Source: Roseomonas rosulenta | Lineage (GTDB): Bacteria > Pseudomonadota > Alphaproteobacteria > Acetobacterales > Acetobacteraceae | Reading direction: 5' to 3' | Assembly: GCF_016106005.1 (NCBI RefSeq) | Contig: NZ_JACADR010000013.1 | Coordinates: forward strand, 1-39,355 | DNA: 39,355 nucleotides | Shown here: one piece after another, positions 1 to 8,390 of the stretch | Numbering within the stretch: the stretch's first letter is position 1 | Layout: every line of letters begins with the position of its first letter | The notes under the pieces: model-generated | Told to the model about the DNA's origin: nothing | Databases searched by the model: none | What the model saw: the letters and a program-made list of their open reading frames with translations, nothing else | Program-made: the position numbers and the translations under genes

Positions 1-698
1 ATGACCGGCTCGGCCAGCATCGCACCGACCAGCCCGTGCCCGACGGCCGCGCCATTCGCCGCGAGCGCGAGGCCGGACGCGGCGCGGAGGGGGCCCGCCC
101 ATCGCGCCCGGCGCCCGGGCCCGAGCAGCAGGCGCAGCAGCAGTCCCACGGCGGTCGGCACCAGGACCAGCAGGCCGACCCGCACCAGCACCGCGTCCGG
201 CGCGACGATGGCGCCGGCGATTAGCGGCGCGGTCAGCGGCAGCAGCAGGAAGCCCATCAGCTGCGCGAGCAGGAGCGGCCGGACCGGCAGGCCCGTCATC
301 GCCGCCGTCAGCACCGCGGCGCTGGCGACGGGGGTCGCGATCGGCAGGGCGACGGCAGCGGCTTGCGCCGGCGTGAAGCCCAGCGCCGCCCCCGCGCCGA
401 GCGCGATGAAGGGCGCGATCAACAGGTTGCAGACGGTCAGCGCGGCACTGCCGATCAACTCCGCCCGGCTCGGCCGCCCGGGCTCGGCGAGGAGCCACAG
501 CACCGCAAGGTTCAGCGCGGCGAGCGGCGACAACCACGCATGGGCCGCCCGCGCCATGGGCTCGAACAGGAGGCCGACCACCACGCCGCAGAGGGGCAGC
601 ACGAGGGCGCGTCGCTGCAGCGCATCGGCCACGCGGCGCAGCGCGCCGGTGAGGCTGCTCGAGATGCGCGAGGCCAAAGCCGCGGACGCAGGGTGCAT
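1..698 (-). CDS. Partial integral membrane transporter, possibly bile acid:sodium symporter (BASS/SBF)-like
   Basis: An open frame runs from an ATG at 698 off the left end of the window, so the C-terminus is missing and about 232 residues are visible. A GGAGG ribosome-binding site lies 5 bases before the ATG. The protein is a chain of hydrophobic segments separated by short charged loops. It includes a stretch reading NLLIAPFIALG, then ATPVASAAVLTAAMTG, which resembles the conserved Pro/Ser/Thr-rich crossover segment of SBF/BASS-type secondary transporters. That family call is tentative; another 10-helix secondary carrier is possible. It probably acts in the inner membrane. Its substrate cannot be told from the sequence. 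The opposite-strand frame over this region (1-750) is rich in Arg, Pro, Ser and Ala and is taken as a shadow. Confidence 0.55.
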   Translation of the reverse strand, partial: MHPASAALASRISSSLTGALRRVADALQRRALVLPLCGVVVGLLFEPMARAAHAWLSPLAALNLAVLWLLAEPGRPSRAELIGSAALTVCNLLIAPFIALGAGAALGFTPAQAAAVALPIATPVASAAVLTAAMTGLPVRPLLLAQLMGFLLLPLTAPLIAGAIVAPDAVLVRVGLLVLVPTAVGLLLRLLLGPGRRARWAGPLRAASGLALAANGAAVGHGLVGAMLAEPV

Positions 699-943
699 GA
701 CAACCTCCGGCTTACGCTGTGCGCGCCACGATGCTGAGGAGGTCGCTTGATGCGCGTCATCCGAATGAGGGAGACGCTTTGCTCCCGTGCCGGCTGAGCC
801 CGTCATTGTGAGCCTGGTCACCGGACCCGGGGCGGCAGGATCTCGCGCACGATTCCGTGCAGCGCCGCCGGGGCGGGATCGGCCACGGCTTCCTGCGCGA
901 GGACGCCGCCGCGCGGTGGTGTGCACGCCGGCCGTCACGAACA

Positions 944-969
944 CGCGTGGCCGCCGCGGCGGCCACGCG
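944..969. repeat. 26-bp perfect palindrome
   Basis: CGCGTGGCCGCCG is followed directly by its own reverse complement, with no spacer. All bases are G or C except one A/T pair. It sits 9 bases from the terminator-like hairpin at 979-1009. It could be a second terminator element, a protein-binding palindrome, or a chance result of extreme GC content. Confidence 0.6.
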
Positions 970-978
970 CGGCATGGC

Positions 979-1009
979 GGCAGGCCAAGGGTCGAACCCT
1001 TGGCCTGCC
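979..1009 (-). terminator. Strong hairpin just after the FAH-family stop codon
   Basis: The arms GGCAGGCCAAGGGT (979-992) and ACCCTTGGCCTGCC (996-1009) pair perfectly over 14 bp around a 3-base CGA loop. The hairpin starts 5 bases after the TGA of the minus-strand FAH-family gene. No T-run follows on the minus strand, so it is either an atypical terminator or an mRNA 3'-end stabiliser. Confidence 0.5.
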
Positions 1010-1013
1010 GATA

Positions 1014-1700
1014 TCAGACGATCTTCGTGCGGACTTCGCCCACGCCCTCGACGAAGCCCTCCAGCACGTCGCCGCGGACCACGGCGGCGACGCCCTCGGG
1101 CGTGCCGGTCATGATCAGGTCGCCGGGGGCGAGTTCCACGAGTTCCGACAGGTTCGCGATGACTTCCGGCACCGACCAGATGAGCTTGGACAGGTCGGAG
1201 GTCTGGGTGACCTTGCCGTTCACCTTGAGTTCGATCTTGCCCTTGGACGGGTCCACGCCGGCGGCCGGCACGAGCGCGCCCATCGGGGCGGACTGGTCGA
1301 AGCCCTTGCCCATGTCCCAGGGGCGGCCGGTCTTCTTGGCCTCGTTCTGGATGTCGCGGCGCGTCATGTCGAGGCCGGCGCAGTAGCCCCAGACATGCTT
1401 CAGCGCGTCGGCAACGGCGATGTTCTTGCCGCCCACGCCGATCGCGACGACCAGTTCCATTTCGTGGTGCAGGGACTTGGTGACGCTGGGATAGGGCATG
1501 TCGGCGTCGTTGATGACCACCGCGTCGGCCGGCTTCGCGAAGTAGAAGGGCGGCTCGCGGGTCGGGTCGGAGCCCATCTCGATGGCGTGCTCGGCGTAGT
1601 TGCGCCCGACGCAGAAGATCCGCCGGACCGGGAACATGGCGTCGCTGCCCTTGACGGGAATGGCGGCGACCGGCGGCGGGGCGAAGACGTAGGCGACCAT
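1014..1700 (-). CDS. Fumarylacetoacetate hydrolase (FAH)-family protein
   Basis: The predicted protein has 228 residues, the size of single-domain FAH-family enzymes such as fumarylpyruvate hydrolase or FAHD1-type acylpyruvases. Early in the protein is the [14 protein letters not shown] segment. It is followed by the metal-binding EME pair in [13 protein letters not shown], an Asp in GLDMTRRD, the lysine of [11 protein letters not shown], and the C-terminal TGTPEGV motif. The family cleaves C-C bonds of acylpyruvate-type substrates using Mg or Mn in the cytosol. The start [10 protein letters not shown] (1700) is preferred over the frame's upstream extension to 1799 because the extension has no family resemblance. 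A GGAG lies about 12 bases upstream. It stands alone, so the exact substrate (fumarylpyruvate, acylpyruvate or oxaloacetate) is not decided. Confidence 0.85.
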   Translation of the reverse strand: MVAYVFAPPPVAAIPVKGSDAMFPVRRIFCVGRNYAEHAIEMGSDPTREPPFYFAKPADAVVINDADMPYPSVTKSLHHEMELVVAIGVGGKNIAVADALKHVWGYCAGLDMTRRDIQNEAKKTGRPWDMGKGFDQSAPMGALVPAAGVDPSKGKIELKVNGKVTQTSDLSKLIWSVPEVIANLSELVELAPGDLIMTGTPEGVAAVVRGDVLEGFVEGVGEVRTKIV

Positions 1701-1851
1701 GCGGGCGAAGCTCCGGATCGGAATGGGAGGCTGCCCTATACAGCCCCCGCATCCGGGCCGGAAGGCGGTCCGGACGCGTCGAAGCGCTTCATGTGCCACG
1801 CGAGGTTCGGGAAATAAACTACCGCAACTGCGTCCTTTCGGATGAGCCGCA

Positions 1852-1888
1852 GAAAAAGTTGCGCCCGGTCAGGGGGGTGACCGGGCGC
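1852..1888 (-). terminator. Rho-independent terminator, possibly bidirectional
   Basis: The arms GCGCCCGGTCA (1861-1871) and TGACCGGGCGC (1878-1888) form a perfect 11-bp stem with a 6-base loop. On the minus strand the stem is followed by AACTTTTTCTG (T-run at 1852-1858). It therefore fits termination of the PuuD-like gene, about 160 bases upstream on that strand. The plus side has TATTTTCTT after the stem, so it may also work in the other direction. Confidence 0.7.
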
Positions 1889-2048
1889 GGTATTTTCTTC
1901 CGATCGGAACAGTCGGGCGAGCCGGCAGGGGATACCGGGCTTCGACCACTGGGCTTGTTGAACCCAGCAATCAAAGACTAGCCCTTCGCCGCTGCAAAAT
2001 CAAAACGCAAATGATGTCTTCCGGGTAACGGCGATCACTGCCTGACGA

Positions 2049-2849
2049 CTACTCGGCCGCCTGGGCCAGCCCGGGCGAAGCGGTGCGCGCGGCGCGGTGG
2101 GCGGCGCAGGCGCGGCCGAAGGCCTCGAAGATGGCGCGGCTGTCGGCGTCGCGCTCCCAGTCATATTCGGGGTGCCACTGGACGCCGAGGGCGAATCCGC
2201 GGGCATTCTGCACGCGCACCGCCTCGACCGTGCCGTCCGGCGCCCAGGCTTCGGCCACCAGGCGCGGGGCCAGGCGCTGAACGCCTTGGTTGTGCAGGGA
2301 ATTCACCGCGAGCCGACCGGCCATGCGCCCGGCCGCGGTGATCACCTGCGCGAGCGCGCCGTCACGCTCGATGCGCACGTCATGGGCCTTCCCGGTGCGG
2401 ACCTTGGGAATGGGCTGGTCCGAGGGGGTGGAATGGTCCATCCGCCCGGGCAGGTCCTGGATCCGCTGGTCGAGGCTGCCGCCCAGCGCCACGTTGAGCT
2501 CCTGCATGCCGCGGCAGATCGCGAGAAGCGGGACCCCCCGCTCGATGGCGGCGCGGATCAGCGGCAGGGTCGTGTCGTCGCGGAAGCGGTCTTCCGGCGT
2601 GCCTTCGGCATGGGCGGGACCGTCGTAGTAGCCGGGCCAGACGTTGGACCGGCTGCCGGTCAGGATCAGGCCGTCGAGATGCGGCAGGAGTTCGGCGGAG
2701 AGGTCCTCGCCCGCCGCGGGCAGCAGCACCGGCGTGCCGGTCACGGGCCCGCGCACCACCCGGATGTAGCTGTCGGAGGCGGCGTGGTTCGGCGTTCCGA
2801 AGATGCCGAAGGGCTTCTGGCAGCAGGAGATGCCGACGAGGGGTTTCAT
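2049..2849 (-). CDS. Class I glutamine amidotransferase-like hydrolase (PuuD / peptidase C26 family)
   Basis: The protein has 266 residues. It starts MKPLVGISCCQKPFG and carries the family's nucleophile motif AICRGMQELNVALGG (Cys near residue 117) and the His-Glu pair in VQWHPEYDW near the C-terminus. Gamma-glutamyl-gamma-aminobutyrate hydrolases (PuuD) of the putrescine pathway have this architecture, with an elaborated loop such as TGSRSNVWPGYY before the nucleophile. The reaction would be hydrolysis of a gamma-glutamyl amide in the cytosol. No other putrescine-degradation gene is nearby, so the true substrate is open. The ribosome-binding site is weak. The protein ends in an Ala-rich tail. 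Confidence 0.85.
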   Translation of the reverse strand: MKPLVGISCCQKPFGIFGTPNHAASDSYIRVVRGPVTGTPVLLPAAGEDLSAELLPHLDGLILTGSRSNVWPGYYDGPAHAEGTPEDRFRDDTTLPLIRAAIERGVPLLAICRGMQELNVALGGSLDQRIQDLPGRMDHSTPSDQPIPKVRTGKAHDVRIERDGALAQVITAAGRMAGRLAVNSLHNQGVQRLAPRLVAEAWAPDGTVEAVRVQNARGFALGVQWHPEYDWERDADSRAIFEAFGRACAAHRAARTASPGLAQAAE

Positions 2850-2973
2850 GGAGGACTACACTTCCGCGATGCCGTGTCAGGATCAAGGCGCGCGGTGGGC
2901 TTTTCGTGAATGCGGGCCATGCGTTGCACGGATGCCATGCAGTGCCGGGCCGCGGGCGCCTGCGATCCGGGCG

Positions 2974-3630
2974 TCATCCCCCCTGGGGCAGGCCGAAGCC
3001 GCCCGGTTCGAAGAAGCGCGGGTCATTGAACTGGAACAGACCTGCCGGGAAGCGCAGCCCGGTTTCGATTCGCGACAGGGTCACGCGCGTCTCGCGCCGC
3101 TGCGCGTCGGTCACTGCCCATTGGCGCAGTTCCATCGGATCGGGGTTGAAGACCAGCGTGAGGCGGCCCTCATTCGGCTCGGCGGTGCGGAAGACGGTGA
3201 CGCGCAGGAAGCCGCCCGAGCGCTCGATTCCGGCCACGGTCACGTCGCCCGACAGCCGCACCTCCGGGCGCAGCAGGATGCCGAGCGGGGTGCGGCTGAC
3301 CAGCAGCGTCGTGGGCGCGCGCAGCTCGCGGTCGTACATCAGGAACTGGCCGGCATCGGCCACCAGCAGCAGCGGCTCGGGCGGGTCGTATTCGAAGCGC
3401 ATGCGGCCCGGGCGCCAGATCCAGGCGGTGCCCTCGGCCGCCGCGCCGTTGTGGGCGATCTGCAGGAAGCGCGCGCGCAGCGTGATCAGCCCGTTCAGGT
3501 AGGCCTCGATCCGCGCGAGGTCGGCGCGGTCGCGCTCGGCCGGCGCGGCGGCCGGCGGGGCGGATGCGCGCTGGGCCAGCGCCGGGCCGGCCAGCAGGAC
3601 GGGTGCGATGAGGAGCGTGCGGCGATTCAT
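2974..3630 (-). CDS. lolA: LolA-like outer-membrane lipoprotein carrier protein
   Basis: The predicted protein has 218 residues. It begins with a signal peptide (MNRRTLLIAPVLLAGPALAQ, probable cleavage after ALA) and is therefore periplasmic. The body matches the LolA fold. It has IEAYLNGLITLRARFLQ, where the family has a conserved motif for the hydrophobic substrate cavity. It then has GTAWIWRPGRMRFEYDPPEPLLLVADGQ-like strands, LLVSRTPLGILLRPEVRLSGD, and a late Leu-Val-Phe-Asn-Pro strand. LolA ferries lipoproteins from LolCDE to the outer membrane. The frame extends upstream to 3786 with an Arg/Pro-rich stretch that is not credible, so the start is placed at the signal peptide. No strong ribosome-binding site is visible. 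Confidence 0.8.
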   Translation of the reverse strand: MNRRTLLIAPVLLAGPALAQRASAPPAAAPAERDRADLARIEAYLNGLITLRARFLQIAHNGAAAEGTAWIWRPGRMRFEYDPPEPLLLVADAGQFLMYDRELRAPTTLLVSRTPLGILLRPEVRLSGDVTVAGIERSGGFLRVTVFRTAEPNEGRLTLVFNPDPMELRQWAVTDAQRRETRVTLSRIETGLRFPAGLFQFNDPRFFEPGGFGLPQGG

Positions 3631-3653
3631 CCCGGGGATGTGGCGCAGGGGGC

Positions 3654-3692
3654 GGCCCGGGGGAAGGGCCCTTCGCCACACCCCCCGGGGCC
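3654..3692 (-). terminator. GC-rich hairpin between lolA and the upstream gene
   Basis: GGCCC-GGGGG (3654-3663) can pair with CCCCC-GGGCC bases in 3681-3692 with one bulged base. The loop contains the palindrome AAGGGCCCTT (3664-3673). It lies directly after the stop of the minus-strand gene 3698-4288 and upstream of lolA. It lacks a T-run, so it is only a candidate terminator or processing site. Confidence 0.35.
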
Positions 3693-3697
3693 TGCAC

Positions 3698-4288
3698 TCA
3701 GCGCGAGGTGCCCGGGCGCTGGCCCGGCATGCCCTGGGGCATCTGCATGGTCTGGTAGCCCTGCGGGCGACGGAACTGCGCGGCATCCTGCGCGCCGTAG
3801 GCGACGCGCACCGCCTCCATCCGCCCCTGCTGGCCCTGCGCCGAGCCCTGCGCGCGCAGCATCACGCCATCGGCGGTGATGCAGGCCTCGCCCGACTGGG
3901 CCGGGCCCTGGTACTGCCAGACAGTGCAGTCGGTGCCGGCGATCTTCTCGGTGCCGCCGCGGGTAAAGCGGGCGGTCTCGAAGTCGCGCTGCATGCCGGC
4001 GGCCTGTTCCATCGGCACGTCCAGGATGGCGCGCATGGCCTCCATCACCATGAAGCCGCGCTGGTTCTGGTGGTCGGCCACCATGTAGCCGACGCCGCCG
4101 GGCATGTTCATCCGCATCAGGCGCGCGGCGGCGGACCACATCATCGTGAGTTCGGCCTGCTGGCCCTGGCCGGCCACACGATAGGTCACGGCGACGTCGC
4201 GGGTGGGGAAGATCTGCGGGCGGTCCTGGGCCTGGGCGGCGATCGGCAGGGCGGCGGCGAGCAGGGCGGCGGCGAGGGTGGTGCGCAT
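3698..4288 (-). CDS. Periplasmic protein of unknown function (DUF4412-like)
   Basis: The protein has 196 residues with a clear signal peptide (MRTTLAAALLAAALPIAAQAQ), so export to the periplasm is expected. The mature part begins with a short strand-rich region (DVAVTYRVAGQGQQAELTMMW). It contains many Met and Gln residues, one Cys pair (TDCTVWQ and GEACITADG) that could form a disulfide, and a low-complexity Gln/Met/Pro/Gly tail. The layout recalls DUF4412-type proteins, which resemble LolA/LolB-like half-barrels, but this is a weak impression. It lies 67 bases upstream of lolA on the same strand, with a hairpin between them. Function not known. Confidence 0.7.
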   Translation of the reverse strand: MRTTLAAALLAAALPIAAQAQDRPQIFPTRDVAVTYRVAGQGQQAELTMMWSAAARLMRMNMPGGVGYMVADHQNQRGFMVMEAMRAILDVPMEQAAGMQRDFETARFTRGGTEKIAGTDCTVWQYQGPAQSGEACITADGVMLRAQGSAQGQQGRMEAVRVAYGAQDAAQFRRPQGYQTMQMPQGMPGQRPGTSR

Positions 4289-4407
4289 GCGGGGTCTCCT
4301 TCGGGGCGGCGATCCTGGCCGCAGGAATGTGGCGCGGGGATGAAGGCCTTCACGGCGGGTGCGTCCGCCATGCGCCAGGTCACGGCCCGCGCGACCGGGC
4401 GATCGCG

Positions 4408-4860
4408 TCAGCGCGCCCCGGGGCCGGTGGCGAGGAAGCGTTCGAAGGCGGCCAGCGTCTCGTCGCTGACATGGTGCTCGATTCCCTCGGCATCGGCCTC
4501 GGCCACCGGCGGCGGCACGCCGATCGCGGCGAGGAAGGCCACCACGGTGACGTGCCGCGCGCGCACCCGCCGCGCGAGGTCGTGCCCGGCCTCGGTCAGG
4601 AACACGCCGCGATAGGGCTTGGAATGCGCCAGCCCGTCGCGCTTCAGCCGGCCGATGGTCTTGATGGCGGTGGCGTGGGTGACGCCGAGGCGCCGCGCGA
4701 TGTCGGTCGGCCGCGCCTCGCCCTCGCGCGCGAGGAGGTCGGCGATGATCTCGACATAGTCCTGCGCCAGCGCCGAGGCCCGGGCGGTGCGGGCGGAGGC
4801 GTGGCGGGCAGCCTCGTCCGGCGGGGCGGTGTCCTGGTCGGGCATGCGGGTGGCTAGCAT
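4408..4860 (-). CDS. mntR: Manganese-responsive DtxR/MntR-family transcriptional regulator
   Basis: A protein of about 150 residues carries an N-terminal winged helix-turn-helix (YVEIIADLLAREGEARPTDI, then RRLGVTHATAIKTIGRLKRDGL). Next come the wing (KPYRGVFLTEAGHDLARRV) and the metal-binding and dimerisation part with the family motif AEGIEHHVSDET. DtxR/MntR proteins bind Mn(II) and repress Mn uptake genes. This gene is last in the sitABCD operon, 34 bases after sitD, as expected for autoregulated Mn uptake. The start is uncertain. ATGs at 4860 and 4845 are both possible and neither has a good ribosome-binding site. The longer frame from 4914 would overlap sitD by 20 bases. Confidence 0.88.
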   Translation of the reverse strand: MLATRMPDQDTAPPDEAARHASARTARASALAQDYVEIIADLLAREGEARPTDIARRLGVTHATAIKTIGRLKRDGLAHSKPYRGVFLTEAGHDLARRVRARHVTVVAFLAAIGVPPPVAEADAEGIEHHVSDETLAAFERFLATGPGAR

Positions 4861-4894
4861 GTCGGGCACGCGAATGGAATTTGTAGCACCGGCA

Positions 4895-5734
4895 TCACCT
4901 TGCCGCCACGACACGGCGCCGCAGCAGGCCGTGCTTGGGCGAGCCCAGAAGTGCGGCGATGAACAGCAGGCTCAGCGCCAGCACGATCGACCCTGCGGTC
5001 GAGGCATCCAGCATGAAGCTGACCTGGATGCCGACCACCGTCGCCGTGCAGGCGGCCGCGACCGAGACCCACACCATCCGCCCGAAGCGGTCCGCCATCA
5101 GCAGGCCGATCGCGCCAGGTGTGATCAGCAGCGCCACCACCAGGATCACCCCCACCGCCTGCACGCCGGCCACGATACTGGCCGCCAGCACCGCCAGCAG
5201 GAGAAGGCGCAGCCGTGCCACGTTCAGCCCGGCGATGCGCGCCTGGCCTGGGTCGAAGCAGAAGAGCACCAGGTCGCGCCCGCGGATCGCCAGGATCAGC
5301 AGGCCGACCGCGGCGATCACCAGGGTCTGCCAGAAATCCTCGGCCTCGATGCCGAGGATGCTGCCGAACAGCACGTGCGAGAGATGCACGTTGGAGCGCA
5401 CCTGCGTCAGCAGGATGAGGCCGACCGCGAACATGCCGGAGAACACCACGCCCATCGCCGCGTCCTCCTTGATGCGGCTGGTCGCACGGATGGCGCCCGA
5501 GGCCAGCGCGCAGGCGAAGCCCGCCACGAAGGCGCCGATCACCAGCGGCGCGCCGATGAGATAGGCGACGACGACACCGGGCAGGATGGCGTGGCTGACC
5601 GCATCGCCCATGAGCGACCAGCCCTTCACCACCACGAAGCACGACAGGATGGCGGCGAGCACCGCCACCATCAGCCCCACCACCAGCGCATCGACCATGA
5701 AGCCATGCGTCCAGGGGGCGAGCAGCGCGCTCAT
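4895..5734 (-). CDS. sitD: Manganese/iron ABC transporter permease
   Basis: The protein has 279 residues and about eight to nine hydrophobic helices. It is an ABC-3 family (ZnuB/MntB/SitD) permease with the conserved segments GWSLMGDAVSHAILPGVV near the N-terminus, EDAAMGVVFSGMFAVGLIL in the middle and GVILVVALLITPGAIGLL later. It would pair with the other permease (5731-6582) in the inner membrane to form the channel for Mn(II) or Fe(II). Its ATG overlaps the stop of that gene by 4 bases (ATGA), which implies translational coupling. Metal specificity is inferred from the mntR neighbour, not from the permease itself. Confidence 0.9.
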   Translation of the reverse strand: MSALLAPWTHGFMVDALVVGLMVAVLAAILSCFVVVKGWSLMGDAVSHAILPGVVVAYLIGAPLVIGAFVAGFACALASGAIRATSRIKEDAAMGVVFSGMFAVGLILLTQVRSNVHLSHVLFGSILGIEAEDFWQTLVIAAVGLLILAIRGRDLVLFCFDPGQARIAGLNVARLRLLLLAVLAASIVAGVQAVGVILVVALLITPGAIGLLMADRFGRMVWVSVAAACTATVVGIQVSFMLDASTAGSIVLALSLLFIAALLGSPKHGLLRRRVVAAR

Positions 5735-6582
5735 GCCGTAGCTACCCGGGACGCGCGGCGGCTCGCGAGGATACCGTGCTTCGGCGCGAAGACCAGCACC
5801 GCGACGAACAGCGCGGCCTGCAGTGCGACGATACTGCCGCCCGTGCTGCCGTCGAGGAAATAGCTGAGATAGGCGCCGGCCACGCCGGTGACGGCGCCGA
5901 TCGCGGCGGCAAGCCCGGCCATGCGCCCGAAGCGGTCGGTCAGCAGGTAGGCGGTCGCCCCCGGTGTCACTAGCATGCCGATCACCAGGATGGCGCCGAC
6001 CGCCTGCAGGCCCGCCACCGCGGTCGCGGCCAGCAGCACCAGCAGCAGGATGCGCATGCGCGCCGGGCTGCCGCCGGCCACCACCAGCTGCACCGGATCG
6101 AACAGCGAGAGCATCAGGTCCCGCCCGCGCAGCGCCAGCGCGCCCAGCACCACCACGGCGATGATCGCCATCTGGATCATGTCCTCGTCCGCGATGCCGA
6201 GCACATTGCCGAAGACGATGGTGCGCAGCCGGACGTTGGACGGGAAGATCGACATCAGGAAGAGGCCGAGGCCGAAGAAGCCTGTGAAGACCACGCCGAT
6301 CACCGCATCCTCGCGGATCGGCGTGCGGTCGCGCAGTCCGGCCATGGCGAGCGCGGCGAGCATGCCGGCGGCAAAGGCGCCGATCGCGAAGGGTATGCCC
6401 CCCAGCCAGGCCAGCACGACGCCGGGGACCACGGCGTGGGAGAGCGCATCGCCCATGAGCGACCAGCCCTTCAGCACGACGTAGCAGGACAGCAGCCCTG
6501 CCACGCCGCCGACCAGCGCGCTGATGCCCATGGCGCGGAGCATGTAGTCGTAGAGGAACGGGACGAGTAGTTCCTCGAGCAT
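5731..6582 (-). CDS. sitC: Manganese/iron ABC transporter permease
   Basis: The protein has 283 residues, is strongly hydrophobic and belongs to the same ABC-3 family as its partner. It carries the matching motifs GWSLMGDALSHAVVPGVVL, EDAVIGVVFTGFFGLGLFL and GAILVIGMLVTPGATAYLL. Two related but different permeases in one operon are typical of SitC/SitD-type transporters. The ATG lies 2 bases after the ATPase stop. It is expected to sit in the inner membrane and to contact the ATPase through the cytoplasmic loop around the GD-LSHA motif. Confidence 0.9.
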   Translation of the reverse strand: MLEELLVPFLYDYMLRAMGISALVGGVAGLLSCYVVLKGWSLMGDALSHAVVPGVVLAWLGGIPFAIGAFAAGMLAALAMAGLRDRTPIREDAVIGVVFTGFFGLGLFLMSIFPSNVRLRTIVFGNVLGIADEDMIQMAIIAVVVLGALALRGRDLMLSLFDPVQLVVAGGSPARMRILLLVLLAATAVAGLQAVGAILVIGMLVTPGATAYLLTDRFGRMAGLAAAIGAVTGVAGAYLSYFLDGSTGGSIVALQAALFVAVLVFAPKHGILASRRASRVATA

Positions 6583-6584
6583 GG

Positions 6585-7445
6585 TCAGATGTCCCGCTCG
6601 AGGCGGCCCATGACCTGGCCGTCCGGCGCCATCACCAGCGGGCGTTCGTCATCCGAGAGCACCACGACGGAATCGGCCGGCAGGGGCGTGGCACCGGGCA
6701 GTGAATGCTGGCGCAAGGCCCCGCCGAAGGCGCGCAGCAGGTTGGGGCCGGTGAAGACCTCGCCGGTCGGACCGGCCGCCAGAACGGTGCGGTTCACCAG
6801 CACCACCTGGTCGCAGAAGGTCGGCACCGAGCCGAGGTTGTGCGTCGAGACCAGCACGATCCGCCCCTCGTCGCGCAGCGCCTTGAGCAGCGCGATGATC
6901 GCTTCCTCGGTGGTGACATCCACCCCGGTGAAGGGTTCGTCGAGCAGCAGCAGCTGCCCGCCCTGCGCCAGCGCGCGCGCGAGGAACACGCGCTTGCGTT
7001 GACCGCCCGACAATTCGCCGATCTGCCGATCCGCCAGGTCCGCCATGCCGACGCGCGCGAGGGCCGCCGCCACCGCGCGGCGGTCCGGCTCGCGCGGGAT
7101 GCGCAGCAGGTTCATGTGGCCGTAGCGGCCCATCATCACCACGTCGCGCACCGAGACGGGGAAGGTCCAGTCGACCTCCTCCGCCTGCGGCACATAGGCG
7201 ACCAGGTTGCGCTTCAGAGCGGCCTCGACGGGCCCGCCCGCCACCAGCACGCGGCCCTGCGCCGGGCGCACCAGCCCCATGATCGACTTGAACATGGTGG
7301 ACTTGCCTGAGCCGTTGATGCCGACCAGCCCGCAGATGGTCCCGCCCTGCAGCGCGAAGCCCGCATCCTTCAGCGCGAGATGCCCGTTCGGATAGGCGAC
7401 CGAGATGTTCTCGACCGCGAGGCTGATGGGCTGCGCCAGCATCAT
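6585..7445 (-). CDS. sitB: Manganese/iron ABC transporter ATP-binding protein
   Basis: The protein has 286 residues. Walker A is GINGSGKST, the Q-loop is in [10 protein letters not shown], the signature is LSGGQRKR, Walker B is [12 protein letters not shown], and the H-loop is STHNLG. This is the ATPase that powers the SitC/SitD channel. The ATG at 7445 overlaps the sitA stop by 4 bases (ATGATG), so the long in-frame extension to 8108 is a shadow of sitA. A C-terminal tail of about 40 residues follows the normal domain and ends [14 protein letters not shown]. Related Mn/Zn transporter ATPases often have such tails. Confidence 0.92.
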   Translation of the reverse strand: MMLAQPISLAVENISVAYPNGHLALKDAGFALQGGTICGLVGINGSGKSTMFKSIMGLVRPAQGRVLVAGGPVEAALKRNLVAYVPQAEEVDWTFPVSVRDVVMMGRYGHMNLLRIPREPDRRAVAAALARVGMADLADRQIGELSGGQRKRVFLARALAQGGQLLLLDEPFTGVDVTTEEAIIALLKALRDEGRIVLVSTHNLGSVPTFCDQVVLVNRTVLAAGPTGEVFTGPNLLRAFGGALRQHSLPGATPLPADSVVVLSDDERPLVMAPDGQVMGRLERDI

Positions 7446-8359
7446 CGCCCCCCCGGCGCGCCGGTCAGCCCGCGCAGGATGGTCTCGGCATTGGCTTCCA
7501 GCAGCTTCAGGTAGGTGGGGGCGGCGCCGTCCGGGCCGGTGAGGCTGTCGACATGCAGCACGCCGCCGAAGCGCGCGCCGGTCTCGCGCGCGACCTGGCG
7601 CATCGGGCGGTCGTTCACCGTGGATTCGCAGAACACCGCCGGCACGCGCGCGCGGCGCACCGTGTCGATCAGCGCGCGCACCTGGCGGGGCGAGCCCTCG
7701 TCCTCGGAATTGATCGGCCAGAGAAAGGCCTCGCGCATCTCGTAGTCGCGCGTGATGTAGCTGAAGGCGCCCTCGCAGGTGGCGAGCACGCGGCGCTCGG
7801 CCGGGATGGTCGCGAGGCGTTCGCGCAGCCGCGCATCGACCGCGCGGATCTGCGCGGCATAGGCCTGCGCGTTGGCGGAGAAGGCGGCCTCGTTCGCCGG
7901 GTCGAGCGTGGTGAGCGCGCGGCGGATGTTCTCGACATAGACCAGGGCGAGGGTGGGCGACATCCAGGCATGCGGGTTGGGCTGGTTGGCATAGGGGCCC
8001 TGGCCGATGCCGATGGGCGTGATGCCCTCGGTCAGCACGGCCTGCTGCACGCCATTCACGCGGGAGAAGAAGCGTTCGAACCAGCGTTCGAGCCCGAGGC
8101 CGTTCCACAGCACCAGGTCGGCGGCCTGGGCGCGTACCACGTCGAGCGGCGTGGGTTCGTAGTCGTGGATCTCGGCGCCGGGGCGGGTCAGGCTTTCCAC
8201 CAGCACGGCGGTGCCGGCGACGTTCTGCGCCATGTCGGCCAGCACGGTGAAGGTCGCGACCACGCGCCGGGGCCGCGGCGCCTGGGCGAGGGCCGGGGCG
8301 GCGAGGCCGATCAGCACGGCGCCGAGCAGGGCGCGGCGGGAAAGGGGCGGGAGGCGCAT
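7442..8359 (-). CDS. sitA: Periplasmic Mn/Fe-binding protein of an ABC transporter (cluster A-I)
   Basis: The protein has 305 residues with an N-terminal signal sequence that includes an Arg pair ([20 protein letters not shown]). The four expected metal ligands of cluster A-I binding proteins can be placed: His in EIHDYEPTP, His in NPHAWMSP, Glu in FCESTVND and Asp in [11 protein letters not shown] 2-His, Glu, Asp set is the Mn/Fe type (MntC, PsaA, SitA) rather than the His-rich Zn type. It captures metal in the periplasm and delivers it to SitC/SitD. It is the first gene of the operon, with a palindrome upstream at 8391-8408. The in-frame extension to 8470 lacks signal-peptide character, so the start is set at MRLPPLSRR. 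Confidence 0.92.
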   Translation of the reverse strand: MRLPPLSRRALLGAVLIGLAAPALAQAPRPRRVVATFTVLADMAQNVAGTAVLVESLTRPGAEIHDYEPTPLDVVRAQAADLVLWNGLGLERWFERFFSRVNGVQQAVLTEGITPIGIGQGPYANQPNPHAWMSPTLALVYVENIRRALTTLDPANEAAFSANAQAYAAQIRAVDARLRERLATIPAERRVLATCEGAFSYITRDYEMREAFLWPINSEDEGSPRQVRALIDTVRRARVPAVFCESTVNDRPMRQVARETGARFGGVLHVDSLTGPDGAAPTYLKLLEANAETILRGLTGAPGGR

Positions 8360-8390
8360 CCGTGTCTCCGGTGGCGGCTTCGACCGCATG

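Larger units (their letters stand above)
699..1013. other. Non-coding gap with two strong inverted repeats
   Basis: This 315-base gap lies between the transporter start and the FAH-family gene stop; both genes are on the minus strand. No convincing gene is seen in it. The right third holds a 26-bp perfect palindrome (944-969) and a 14-bp stem hairpin (979-1009). The left part should contain the promoter of the transporter gene, but no clear -35/-10 pair could be assigned. Confidence 0.6.

Noticed and set aside
1-750. 249-codon plus-strand frame over the left end
   Set aside because: It is rich in Arg, Ser, Pro and Ala with no family resemblance and lies opposite a frame with clear membrane helices and a good ribosome-binding site.
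757-1752. 331-codon minus-strand frame overlapping the FAH-family gene
   Set aside because: It is the shadow of the FAH-family gene in another frame; its translation is Arg/Pro-rich and without motifs.
1900-2000. Possible tRNA or small RNA downstream of the PuuD-like gene
   Set aside because: The small hairpin CTGGG-N9-CCCAG does not extend to a cloverleaf, and no tRNA arm set was found.
6585-8108. 507-codon frame suggesting a SitA-SitB fusion
   Set aside because: The part before 7445 is a wrong-frame reading of sitA; the true ATPase starts at the ATGATG overlap.
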